Below are positions 30,670 to 39,196 of a stretch of 64,000 bases of DNA, piece by piece. The position numbers were made by a program, and so were the translations under genes. The first letter of the stretch is position 1. Each line of letters opens with the position of its first letter. The stretch covers positions 1 through 64,000 of the forward strand of contig WMKK01000007.1 of NCBI GenBank assembly GCA_012295225.1, given 5' to 3'. The DNA is from Ostreococcus mediterraneus. Lineage: Eukaryota; Chlorophyta; Mamiellophyceae; Mamiellales; Bathycoccaceae. The notes under the pieces are model-generated. The model worked only from the letters and a program-made list of their open reading frames with translations. It did no database searches and was not told the DNA's origin.

Positions 30670-31650
30670 TCAAGGTGCCGCCTTTGCCATGAAGGCGTCG
30701 ACGAAAGAATTTTTGTTAAACGAAAACGGGGTCACTGGCGAATTTGACGGCGACGATGTCGCCGAACTCAGACTCTGACACGCCCATTTACTCGTCAATG
30801 CCGCTGGTTGCCGCCATGGCGGAATATCCAAACCAACGTCGCGGAAAGATGCAGTCATTTGCGCGCACATGAAACTCACGATTTCGCCCAGCTGCGCGTG
30901 CGATCCCACAAAGCACTCGGGGACTTCTTCAACAAAGCGTTTGTACGCCTCGGTGGCGCGACCGACGACAAAGTGCGATCTCAAGTTTGGCTCAATAATC
31001 ACACGTTCATCCATCGATCGATACCGTCCTCCGTGCATCACACTCAAGTTTTCCGACAACGACACCGCCGGAGCGCGCGCGCTCGGCGGCAACCACAGGT
31101 AGTGGTGCGTCAATTTCCTCAAAGATTCCGCCCCGCGCGTCGCACACGATGTCTTCGACCGTTGTACGTGCGCAAACATCATTGGATATTTTTCTTGTAA
31201 CGCACTTTCGAGCTTCTCGAGCCCGCTTTTTCGCACGTGTTCAGCGCGAGAGTCATCCTTGAACGCTCTCGAATCGCCGTGGGATATTCCTCGCGTCGCC
31301 TCTCGCAACGCCTCGAGCGCCGCCGTCGCCTCCTCCCCCCGCGGTGCACACAACGCCCGGAGATTACGAATGAGCATCGACTCAACATCCATTTTCTTCC
31401 CACTCAGCGTCATCGCACACCCCTCGTCATCATCCGCGCCGTGGTAGTCCTCCTCGTCCTCCTCCTCGTCCTCGTCTTCAAACAACAAGGCAAACTCCAA
31501 ATCACCCATGGATGGCATCGGCGACCGCGTCGCCACCGCACCGTGACGTACCGCCACTCGCGCGTGCGTCGCGTGCGTCATCGTCGTCGGCATCGTCGTC
31601 GGCATCACCACACCGTGACGCACCGGCGCGGCGCACATCGACATCATCAT
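30670..31650 (-). CDS. DUF506 (PDDEXK-like) plant-family protein
   Basis: Only GTG lies at the 5' end of the full frame; the first ATG, at 31650, gives 326 aa. A methionine/threonine-rich leader is followed by an acidic stretch (EDEDEEEDEEDYHG). The DUF506 core follows: MDVESMLIRNLRALC, then DERVIIEPNLRSHFVVGRATEAYKRFV, PECFVGSHAQLGEIVSFMC and the family-closing DIPPWRQPAALTSKW. Plant members are a family of unknown function related to PD-(D/E)XK nucleases, some linked to stress and calmodulin. The length is typical. The tail is serine/proline-rich. Confidence 0.85.
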   Translation of the reverse strand: MMMSMCAAPVRHGVVMPTTMPTTMTHATHARVAVRHGAVATRSPMPSMGDLEFALLFEDEDEEEDEEDYHGADDDEGCAMTLSGKKMDVESMLIRNLRALCAPRGEEATAALEALREATRGISHGDSRAFKDDSRAEHVRKSGLEKLESALQEKYPMMFAHVQRSKTSCATRGAESLRKLTHHYLWLPPSARAPAVSLSENLSVMHGGRYRSMDERVIIEPNLRSHFVVGRATEAYKRFVEEVPECFVGSHAQLGEIVSFMCAQMTASFRDVGLDIPPWRQPAALTSKWACQSLSSATSSPSNSPVTPFSFNKNSFVDAFMAKAAP

Positions 31651-32141
31651 CGTCGTCGTCGTCGTCGACGGAATATTTCGTGCACCCCAATCGGCACCCC
31701 ACCGCGAACGAATCACGCCTCGCCTCGCCTCGCCTCGTCGTCGTCGTCGTCGTCGCGCGCGCGTGCGATGCTACGCTACGGATGTGCGATCGACGCAATC
31801 ACGCGCGCACGAAATATTCTGCGCGTCGTCGTCTGTCGTCGTCCTCGTCGTCGTCGTCGTCGCGTGGGGGCATATTCCCCATCGACGACTCGACGATGTG
31901 CCGTTTTGCATGGTTTATTCATGGGGTCCCCATAGAACGTCGTTCCTAAGCACGGTAGACGGGTTGTAATATATAAAGAGCGAAATAGTGCTATGAGATT
32001 AAACACGACATGAAGCGAGGTGTAAGGAGGGTTTAGCCACGTCCACCCATCATGTGACGGTTCACATCGCCATGATGCGCCCCCTCTCGTGTGACGACAC
32101 ACGACACACGACGACACGACACGACGACGACGACGACGCGG
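31651..32141. other. Divergent promoter region with GTC/CGT runs
   Basis: This 491-bp gap lies between the starts of the DUF506 gene and the secreted orphan. It contains several simple (GTC)n runs and a GGAGGGTTTAGCC segment near 32026-32038. The open frames seen across it on both strands come from the simple repeats. No gene or RNA recognised. Confidence 0.5.
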
Positions 32142-33767
32142 ATGGGGACGAGGACGGTGACGGTGACGGTGATGGTCGCCGTCGCGGTCGTCGCGCGCGC
32201 GGTGGCGATGGCGATGGCGATGGCGGTGGCGGTGCCGTCGGTGGAGGCTCTGGCGCGGGGGCTCGCGCGCGAAGGGTTGGGATGGATGGCGGGGGATGTG
32301 TGGTTTTTTGATTTCGACGCGCTGGACGAGACGTGCGTGGATTGCGGGAACGCGAATCCGAGTTCGACGTATGGGTGTCCGAGGTTTGCGCGACATGGGG
32401 GTGGGCGAGCGCGCGAGGGAGGGGTCGTGGCGCGTGGGCGGGATGAGGCGGCGGCGCGCGCGGGCGCGGCGCCGGCGCACCCGTCGACGCCGAGGTACGA
32501 CGCGCCGAATATTGAATTGGCGCGAGATGACGGTGTTGGTGTTGATGATGGCGCGCGCGGGGTGTTGCCGATGTCGTGTGAGTGGGATTTGGCGCAGGAT
32601 GAAGCCGTGTTGATCGTCGGTCGCACGCCTGAGGAAATGCGTTACTTTGCGTTGACGCCGTACATTTATGACATTTTCACGCCGAACACTGGACGTTTCA
32701 CCGCGTTTGCATCCATGGGTGACTCGTTTTCTACTGGTTATAACGCTAATATCGGTGCGTTTTCGCGACTGAACACGGATGCGTGGAATAATATTCCTGC
32801 CGGCGTCGCCGCGCGCGCGCCAACGGCGGCGTGGAACGCTACGTTTGCCTTCATCATGGGGGCGAATAAGGACACCGTCGCCGGAGTTGCGCGCGCACTC
32901 GACGCCGTCGCGCCCGGGATTGGCAAGAATATATTTGGCATGCAACCACCGATTGCGGCGGCAACTGCGGTGACGTACACGATGCTTTTCCGCGCTGCGG
33001 TGCCGAAAAACCGCCAAGCGTGGCGAGCGTACGCGCGAAATCCGCCGCTCGTCGCGCTGCGAGTGACGCCTCAAACCATGCGCGCGCCAAACGCCTTCGC
33101 GCCTACGCCCCTCATTGCGAGACAAACGGAGAGTGAACTACCGTTGCGACCGATATTTAACACCTTGGTACGCGCGGTGCAGTCGTACGTCACGTCGACG
33201 GGTCGACAACAAGTCGCCACGGCTTCAGCGCCGCAAATGTTTGCCGCCGACAACAGCGCGGCGTGCGTTCAGCTCCGCATAAACTGCGGCGGAGATAACC
33301 GTGACACAAACTACATCCGTGCTGCAACGTTCCAGTTGAATGACGACAACGCGCTCGTGTACGCCGTCGGCGTAAATCACGCGGCGACAGGCAACGCGTA
33401 CTATTCAAATGTCGCGCTGTACGCGCCGTCTAGACTCCTCGCCGTCTTGAGCGTGAACGACGATGAATACGCCCGAAGCGCACGACGCTGGCTCCCTAAC
33501 GTCGACACTGCGACTGCAGATTTATTCTACGTCATTGCGTTCGCGCGCAACTGCGATAAAGTCACCGTGCCTCGAGATACCCGATGCGTTTCGGTGCCGT
33601 CCTCGGGATTTCCATCCGTCGCGCTCGACGCCGACGTGGTGCTTTGGGAACGACCATATTCAACCGTTTTTGGCGGTGCCGTCGGTCCGTGGTGGCAGTC
33701 ACTCATCATGCCAACAATCGTCGAGTCGCGCGCGATGACTACGTTGCCATTCATGTCGTCGTTTTAG
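32142..33767 (+). CDS. Secreted or lumenal orphan protein
   Basis: The ATG at 32142 gives 541 aa. Residues 1-35 form a long hydrophobic valine/alanine stretch (VTVMVAVAVVARAVAMAMAM) ending in VPSVEA, a plausible signal peptide. A cysteine pair region (DETCVDCGN, YGCPRF) is followed by an alanine-rich linker, then a large domain from about 165 onward. That domain has YFALTPYIYDIF, FASMGDSFSTGYNANIG and a C-terminal VVLWERPYSTVFGG..PWWQS. I do not recognise the family. It has no transmembrane segment after the signal, so an extracellular or wall role is possible but is inference. Confidence 0.72.
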   Translation: MGTRTVTVTVMVAVAVVARAVAMAMAMAVAVPSVEALARGLAREGLGWMAGDVWFFDFDALDETCVDCGNANPSSTYGCPRFARHGGGRAREGGVVARGRDEAAARAGAAPAHPSTPRYDAPNIELARDDGVGVDDGARGVLPMSCEWDLAQDEAVLIVGRTPEEMRYFALTPYIYDIFTPNTGRFTAFASMGDSFSTGYNANIGAFSRLNTDAWNNIPAGVAARAPTAAWNATFAFIMGANKDTVAGVARALDAVAPGIGKNIFGMQPPIAAATAVTYTMLFRAAVPKNRQAWRAYARNPPLVALRVTPQTMRAPNAFAPTPLIARQTESELPLRPIFNTLVRAVQSYVTSTGRQQVATASAPQMFAADNSAACVQLRINCGGDNRDTNYIRAATFQLNDDNALVYAVGVNHAATGNAYYSNVALYAPSRLLAVLSVNDDEYARSARRWLPNVDTATADLFYVIAFARNCDKVTVPRDTRCVSVPSSGFPSVALDADVVLWERPYSTVFGGAVGPWWQSLIMPTIVESRAMTTLPFMSSF

Positions 33768-33805
33768 TCGCCGTTTGCGCGTCGGCGTTGAAATCAATTC
33801 GTCGA

Positions 33806-34120
33806 TTAATCCTTTGCAAACGCCGCCACCGCGCGCCCACGATGGTTATACCAATCAAAATCGCTCACGTGCACATCGAACGCCTTGGTGTGCGTCTGTT
33901 TCTCTTGTCGCATCGCACGCAACGCGGGCGTCGCGCGCACAGCGGCGCCCGCGCACAACGCAAACGCCAAGAGGAGCTCCAACGCGATCGTCACCTGCAC
34001 CGACGCCGCGAGAGTCGTCGCGCCCGAATCTCGCATCGACGCGTTCGCACACATCGCACGGTGGCCCGCGTGCGCGAGCACGGCGAATCCCACGACTCCC
34101 AACGCGTGTCCCCGGCGCAT
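33806..34120 (-). CDS. EMC5: ER membrane protein complex subunit 5 (EMC5/MMGT1)
   Basis: The ATG at 34120 gives 104 aa; the longer frame upstream reads the complement of the peroxiredoxin gene and is rejected. The family pattern is clear. A first membrane helix holds GVVGFAVLAHAGHRAM and a second holds QVTIALELLLAFALCAGAAV. The C-terminal FDWYNHRGRAVAAF equals the EMC5 hallmark F-x-x-x-NHRGR. EMC5 is a core membrane subunit of the EMC insertase for tail-anchored and multipass proteins in the ER. The gene lies only 38 bp from the end of the plus-strand orphan and 78 bp from the start of the divergent peroxiredoxin. Confidence 0.88.
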   Translation of the reverse strand: MRRGHALGVVGFAVLAHAGHRAMCANASMRDSGATTLAASVQVTIALELLLAFALCAGAAVRATPALRAMRQEKQTHTKAFDVHVSDFDWYNHRGRAVAAFAKD

Positions 34121-34198
34121 GGCTCGTGCGTGCGATCGAATGACGATGACGCGCCATTCAACGACGCTCTTCTTCGTCACGTGCGGGTGCGGGCGTTC

Positions 34199-34942
34199 AT
34201 GATTGCGACGACGACGAGGACGATGAGCACGCGGATCGTGATTCCCACCACGTCGGCGTGCGCCGCGACGTCGACGTCGGCGTGTAAGACGCAACCAAAG
34301 GCTTTCGCGAGCGCCGCCGCCGCCAAACACGGTGCCGTGTCTTTGGCGTCGCGAGCGCGCGCGTCGTACCGTGCGACGACGACGAGACGCGGAGACGCAT
34401 CGCGCATGTTTGGTTCGCTTCGTCCAGCGATCACGCAGGGCGAACGGCTGCCTACAGACGTGGCGCTGAGGTACTTTGATGATGAAGGCGCGTTGCAGAC
34501 GCAGACGCTCGGCGAGCTCACGCGAGGCCGGACGTGCGTGCTCTTTGCCGTGCCCGGTGCGTTCACACCCACGTGTTCGACAAAGCATTTGCCCGGGTAC
34601 ATCAAGTATGCGGATGAGATGCGCGCGAATGGTGCGGATGCGGTGATGTGCGTGAGCGTGAACGACGCGTTTGTCATGAACGCGTGGGGCGAGAGCGCGG
34701 GTGCGAGACGCGCGAAGGTGATAATGTTAGCGGATGGGTCGGCGACGATGGCGAAATCGATTGGGGTTGATTTAGATTTGATTGAACAAGGTTTGGGGGT
34801 GCGGAGTCGGCGATATGCGATGGTGGTACGAGACGGCGTCGTCGAGCACTTGGCCATGGAGCAAGGCGGAGAATACAAGACGTCTGGCGCGGAGGAGTGT
34901 TTGGAAAAGATCAAGACGATGAATCTCGTTCGATCAGCGTGA
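34199..34942 (+). CDS. PRXIIE: Type II peroxiredoxin, plastid (PrxIIE-like)
   Basis: The ATG at 34199 gives 247 aa with a transit peptide of about 65 residues rich in Thr, Ala and Arg. The peroxiredoxin-5-type core has TCVLFAVPGAFTPTCSTKHLPGYI with the peroxidatic cysteine in TPTCS. A second cysteine lies in ADAVMCVSVND, the position of the type II resolving cysteine. KSIGVDLDLIEQGLGVRSRRYAMVV and the C-terminal SGAEECLEKI complete the fold. It reduces peroxides with glutaredoxin or thioredoxin in the stroma. It is divergent from EMC5 across 78 bp. Confidence 0.93.
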   Translation: MIATTTRTMSTRIVIPTTSACAATSTSACKTQPKAFASAAAAKHGAVSLASRARASYRATTTRRGDASRMFGSLRPAITQGERLPTDVALRYFDDEGALQTQTLGELTRGRTCVLFAVPGAFTPTCSTKHLPGYIKYADEMRANGADAVMCVSVNDAFVMNAWGESAGARRAKVIMLADGSATMAKSIGVDLDLIEQGLGVRSRRYAMVVRDGVVEHLAMEQGGEYKTSGAEECLEKIKTMNLVRSA

Positions 34943-35079
34943 ACCATGGGAAATCATTTTCTTCTAGCGCGCGCATGTGTGTTGTTGTTAATGTCAATTT
35001 CTTTACAAGTGTAAAACTAGAGTTTGTTTGTGGTCGTACCGGTGCGCCAAAAACAAGTAACGTTTGTTTCATGCAGCGA

Positions 35080-36702
35080 TTAACGCGCTGGGGTGGGCTT
35101 TGAGGCGCCCTCTTTGCCTTTACCACGACCCATCGCCTCGAGCGATTCGAGGTAGGCTTCGTCGATGTCGCCAGTGCAGTAATCACCGTCAAAGCACGAA
35201 GCATCAAATCGCGGAATTTGCGCATTCATGCCCATGCCTGCTTGCAACAAATCCTCGACGGTTTGGTAAATTAAGCCATCCGCGCCAAGAGTCTGGCAAA
35301 TCTCTTCCTCGGTCTTTTCGTCGGCAACAAATTCCTTGCGAGACGGCATATCGACGCCGTACACGTTCGGGAAACGCACAGGCGGCGCCGCAGACGCCAA
35401 GTACACCTTGGCGGCGCCGGCGGAGCGACACATTTGTACGATTTGGTTCATCGTCGTACCACGAACGATAGAATCATCGATGAGTAACACACGCTTGCCG
35501 TTGAACACTGATCGCATGGCATTGAGCTTACGACGAACAGAGAGTTCGCGCGTGCGCTGATCTGGCATGATGAACGTACGACCGACGTAGCGGTTTTTCA
35601 CCAAGCCCTCGCGGTACGGCAAATCCAACGCGGACGCGACTTCAATCGCACTCGGTCGAGAGCCATCTGGGACGGGCACGATAGTGTCGATCTCCCAGCC
35701 ACGCTCAGCGATGCGCTTGGCCAATCGGCGACCGAGTTCGAGCTGGAACTCGTACACAGAGATGCCGTTGATTTGAGAGTCTGGACGCGCCAAGTAAATG
35801 TACTCAAAAATGCACGGAGAGATGGAACCCTTCATGCACTGTCGGGAAATCATCTTTCCTTCGTCGGTGATCAAAATCGCTTCGCCAGGGTTGACGTCGC
35901 GCACAGTGGAGAAGCCAAGCGGACCGAACGCGGCGTCCTCGCTCGCCACGCACCACTCGTCTTCGCCCTTTTCGTTTTGGCGTTGTCCCAACACGAGCGG
36001 GCGAATGCCATACGGATCACGGAACGCAAACATTCCTTGACCATTAATCAATGTAATAATAGAATACGCCCCTCTGGTCTTCCCCATCGTCACCGTCACC
36101 GCATCGAACAATTGCTTATCGGAATCTTTGTTNGGGTTGGCGGCGATTTCCCTCGACAAATCCTCGGCGAACACATTCAACAAAACCTCCGAATCACTCC
36201 CAGTACGAAGGTGACGATTATTCAAAGAATCGCGTCTCAATTCATCCGCATTCGTCAAATTCCCGTTATGAATTAAATAAATCCCAAGCGGTTGATTCAC
36301 AAAGAACGGTTGCGCCTCCGTCGCGCTCAATCCACCCGCCGTCGGATACCGCACGTGCCCGATCCCAATGTGTCCATCCAAATACTTCATCGTGCGCTTA
36401 TCGAACACATCCTTCACCAGTCCGTTATCTTTTTTCTCCTTAAACCTCGAACCGTCGTACGTCACCATACCCGCGCTGTCCTGACCGCGGTGTTGGAGCA
36501 TTAATAACCCCTCGTAGAGCTCAGCCGCCACGGGGTTTGTGCCGTCGCCCTGGGTCACGATGCCGATGATCCCACACGACCGCGTCGTGCGATCGACTCT
36601 GCGCGCGGTGCGCGGGCGCGACGCGTGACGACGCGACGCAAACGACGGCGCAAACGACGACGCCCGCGCACCGACGACGTGCGGCGACGAGGCCAACATC
36701 AT
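35080..36702 (-). CDS. PURF: Amidophosphoribosyltransferase (GPAT, purine step 1), plastid
   Basis: The ATG at 36702 gives 540 aa. A basic/serine transit-propeptide of about 43 residues ends just before CGIIGIV, whose cysteine is the N-terminal glutaminase nucleophile after processing. Ntn-hydrolase marks are [24 protein letters not shown] and NGNLTN. The phosphoribosyltransferase half has the PRPP motif [26 protein letters not shown] carries cysteines expected to bind the Fe-S cluster of this subclass. One codon is ambiguous because of an n at 36133. The enzyme makes 5-phosphoribosylamine from PRPP and glutamine. Confidence 0.96.
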   Translation of the reverse strand: MMLASSPHVVGARASSFAPSFASRRHASRPRTARRVDRTTRSCGIIGIVTQGDGTNPVAAELYEGLLMLQHRGQDSAGMVTYDGSRFKEKKDNGLVKDVFDKRTMKYLDGHIGIGHVRYPTAGGLSATEAQPFFVNQPLGIYLIHNGNLTNADELRRDSLNNRHLRTGSDSEVLLNVFAEDLSREIAANXNKDSDKQLFDAVTVTMGKTRGAYSIITLINGQGMFAFRDPYGIRPLVLGQRQNEKGEDEWCVASEDAAFGPLGFSTVRDVNPGEAILITDEGKMISRQCMKGSISPCIFEYIYLARPDSQINGISVYEFQLELGRRLAKRIAERGWEIDTIVPVPDGSRPSAIEVASALDLPYREGLVKNRYVGRTFIMPDQRTRELSVRRKLNAMRSVFNGKRVLLIDDSIVRGTTMNQIVQMCRSAGAAKVYLASAAPPVRFPNVYGVDMPSRKEFVADEKTEEEICQTLGADGLIYQTVEDLLQAGMGMNAQIPRFDASCFDGDYCTGDIDEAYLESLEAMGRGKGKEGASKPTPAR

Positions 36703-36802
36703 CGCGCGTGAGTTTTGAGTTTTCAAATACTCGACCGCGCGTCTGTCGCTTTGGCGGACCCGAGGCGCGCGCGAGGCGTGCGTGCGAGGCGTGCGTGCGT
36801 GC

Positions 36803-36835
<33 letters not shown>

Positions 36836-37147
36836 AGGCCGACGACGAGACGACGGTGCGTGAAGGCGCGTCGCACAGTGACGAGACCGAGACCGCGACA
36901 GCCACCCAACCCAACCCATGCGATGGTTCTGTGTCGTATGGGTAAACAGTACACGTGTTGTTTTTTTTGGTGCTCGTCTGCGCGAGCCACGTCGGCGGCG
37001 CGTCACACGTCGACGCGCGCGGCGTTGGACACTAAACGTCGCGTGAAGCGCGCGCATAGGACGCGGTGCGGATCGACGCGCGTGGGCGTTCGCGGGAGTC
37101 GACCGGGTCGCGTCGCGGTGCGGTGCGGTGCGCGAGAGTCGCGTGCG
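36703..37147. other. Divergent promoter region, PURF and mS38
   Basis: This 445-bp gap between two divergent starts contains a pure (GAC)n run near 36809-36833. Long open frames on both strands reflect this simple repeat. I see no gene or RNA in it. Confidence 0.5.
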
Positions 37148-37678
37148 ATGCGGCGCGCGATCGCATCGACGATCGGGCGCCGGTGTCGGGCGTGTGCGTC
37201 GACGTCGGCGTGGGTTGGCGCGCGCGGGGGCGTGGATGTGAGCGCGTCGTCGTCGTCGTCGTCGTCGGTGGCGTCGGTGGCGTCGGTGGTGGCGGCGATG
37301 CGACGGATGACGTTTTCGACGCGCGCGGAGTGGACGCCAAAGTCTTCGACGACGTTCGCGCGGGGCGGGACGTCGGCGGTGCCGAGCGCGGCGAATGCGA
37401 CGACGGCGGAGTATGAGGCGGAAGTTGTGAAGGCGCTTGATCGGGCGTGCGCGCAAAGCTCGCCCGTGGGGCTCACCGTGCGAGGGTTGATTGCGCGGTT
37501 GCGTCGCGTCGAACGCGAAGCCGAGTACGAGCTCGAGCGCGCGACGCGAACGATTCGCGCCGTATCGCGTCAAGGTGGGTTCTTCGATATGGCGAGCGTG
37601 AAACGGAAGCGCAAAAAGGCGATGAATAAGCACAAGCATCGTAAGCGCAGACGCCGCGATCGTCACCAGAACAAATAG
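37148..37678 (+). CDS. Mitochondrial small ribosomal subunit protein mS38 (AURKAIP1/Cox24 type)
   Basis: The ATG at 37148 gives 176 aa. The first 60 residues are a basic then serine-rich mitochondrial presequence. A middle helix region (ALDRACAQ to RTIRAVS) leads to a C-terminal tail MASVKRKRKKAMNKHKHRKRRRRDR. This matches the mS38/DUF1713 hallmark: an S-V-x-R-K-R-K-K-x-M-N-K-H-K pattern deeply buried in the mitoribosomal small subunit. The rest of the family is poorly conserved, so the call rests on this tail. The next gene downstream on the same strand encodes another mitoribosomal small-subunit protein. Confidence 0.85.
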   Translation: MRRAIASTIGRRCRACASTSAWVGARGGVDVSASSSSSSSVASVASVVAAMRRMTFSTRAEWTPKSSTTFARGGTSAVPSAANATTAEYEAEVVKALDRACAQSSPVGLTVRGLIARLRRVEREAEYELERATRTIRAVSRQGGFFDMASVKRKRKKAMNKHKHRKRRRRDRHQNK

Positions 37679-37950
37679 AGCGCGCGTTTGGCGGGTGGCT
37701 GAACGCTGCGAGACACTTCAACTAGGTTCGCGAGCGAAAAGTACATAGTTAGAAATGGCGCGCGGTACGCCGCGCGTCTTCACAGTTGTAAAGTACAAAT
37801 ATACATTTCATACTTGTCAACCACGCGCTGTGTTCGTTCGTGCTGGGAACGCGACGGCGTCGTTGAAAGGCTGGAAGCCGCGCGATACCTCGGGACGACG
37901 ACGCGGGCGCGCGCGTCAGAGCACGCCGCCACTGCGTGACGACCGAGACG

Positions 37951-38235
37951 ATGTTTCGCCGAATCGCGACAACCTTAGCGCAGAGCTCGACGCGCACGTT
38001 TGCATCCGACGCTGCCGCCGTCGATGCGCGCGTCGTCACCTTTCTCGAAACGTTAAAGATCGACACCAAGCACGCGAAAGCGTTGGGGGATTGGGAGAGC
38101 TGTTTGCGCGTGCGCACAGAGGAGTTGAAGAAGATTGGCTTGAGCGTGAAACAGCGCAAGAACTTTTTAAGGTTTACTGAGCGCACGCGAAAGTTATTAT
38201 TTGACCCGTTTGCGGAGGCGTACGAGGGGAAGTGA
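37951..38235 (+). CDS. Mitochondrial small ribosomal subunit protein mS41 (Fyv4/IGR motif)
   Basis: The ATG at 37951 gives 94 aa; a GTG in frame lies at 37936. About 20 residues form a presequence (MFRRIATTLAQSSTRTFA). The rest is one IGR-type helical domain: FLETLKIDTKHAKALGDW, then EELKKIGLSVKQRKNFLRFTE. This matches the spacing of the IGR motif in yeast Fyv4 and its homologues. The protein belongs to the mitoribosome small subunit. It sits 272 bp downstream of mS38. Confidence 0.8.
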   Translation: MFRRIATTLAQSSTRTFASDAAAVDARVVTFLETLKIDTKHAKALGDWESCLRVRTEELKKIGLSVKQRKNFLRFTERTRKLLFDPFAEAYEGK

Positions 38236-38363
38236 GCGGCGTCTTCGTTTGGTTTGGTTTGAGCTCCTCGGAGAATAGCGAATAGTTTATGTACAATGAT
38301 TACAATCCATATTGGTAGCTGAGCAGCGTGCGCACGTGTCATTTTTAGTTTCCTTATCTTCAA

Positions 38364-39092
38364 TCAAGGCGTCGAAGGCTCGGCAGCGGGAATCGTTTCC
38401 TCTGAATCCGTCGCGGCGACGTTTGCAGACGAAGACGTCCGCAGACGATTAAACCGCTCACCCAACGAACCAACGAACCCTCGCGCGCCCTCGGTCAACG
38501 CGCTAGCTTTCGCGGTCAACATTCCGCTCATGGGCACCGACGCCGTCGTCGCATCCTTATCTTCCTCGTCGTCATCGCCAAAGTAATAATCTTTAGGCGA
38601 CGTCGGCGACGCCGGTTGCGCGCCTCCGCCTTCGCCGCCTCCACCGCTCACCGCACGCGCCAAACTCCACGTCTCCGTGATCGCGCTCACCTTCCCAAAT
38701 ACACCAGACATACTCGCTCGCACCGCTTCGTACGCCTTTTCCCGCGCTTCACCCGCTCGAGCGCCTTCGCACGCGCTCAACTCGCGCTCCAACGACGCCA
38801 ACGCGCGCTCAATCGACACCAACGCATCCTCAATCGAATCCACGAACGCGTAATCCTTATTGCACGAATCAATCGTTGTCACCAGCGCCTCACTCAGCTC
38901 TTCTCTCGACGCATCCGCGTCCGCGTGCGCGCGATTCACCGCGCGTTCGCATTCATCTAATCGCGCCAACAACACATCCACCGTCGACGTCAACGCGGTG
39001 GTGTATTCCACGCACGGCGGCGACGCGCTGGCGTCGGCGACGGCGGCGATATCGCGCGCGAGTTCGTGCACGAGGTCGTGCGATGCGAGCAT
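38364..39092 (-). CDS. Coiled-coil orphan protein
   Basis: The 242-aa protein is helical over residues 1-140, with heptad-like leucine/alanine spacing (LLARLDECERAVNRAHADAD, SIERALASLERELSACEG). A glycine-rich linker and an acidic KDYYFGDDDEEDKD segment follow. A C-terminal helix (KASALTEGARGFVGSLGERF) resembles an amphipathic membrane-binding or tail segment. I do not recognise the family; a BLOC/BORC-type small coiled-coil subunit is one guess without support. It is divergent from the WD gene by 104 bp. Confidence 0.65.
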   Translation of the reverse strand: MLASHDLVHELARDIAAVADASASPPCVEYTTALTSTVDVLLARLDECERAVNRAHADADASREELSEALVTTIDSCNKDYAFVDSIEDALVSIERALASLERELSACEGARAGEAREKAYEAVRASMSGVFGKVSAITETWSLARAVSGGGGEGGGAQPASPTSPKDYYFGDDDEEDKDATTASVPMSGMLTAKASALTEGARGFVGSLGERFNRLRTSSSANVAATDSEETIPAAEPSTP

Positions 39093-39196
39093 GGCGACAA
39101 GGACGACGACGCCAAGGACGACGCCGAGTGCGTCAGTGTGTGGCGCATTGGTTCGTCAAGCCTCCGCGCCGGTCGCGTGCGGGCGCCGGCCGCGCG

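Noticed and set aside
31776-33125. Minus-strand open frame of 449 codons across 31776-33125
   Set aside because: It is arginine/histidine-rich, overlaps the secreted orphan on the plus strand and the repeat-rich gap. No domain; shadow frame.
33584-34198. Upstream extension of the peroxiredoxin frame
   Set aside because: The extension reads through EMC5 on the opposite strand and is histidine/arginine-rich. The ATG at 34199 begins a normal plastid leader.
36521-37666. Minus-strand frame of 381 codons over the PURF-mS38 promoter and mS38
   Set aside because: Composition is arginine/serine/proline from (GTC)n and GC-rich DNA. It overlaps two well-supported genes and has no motif.
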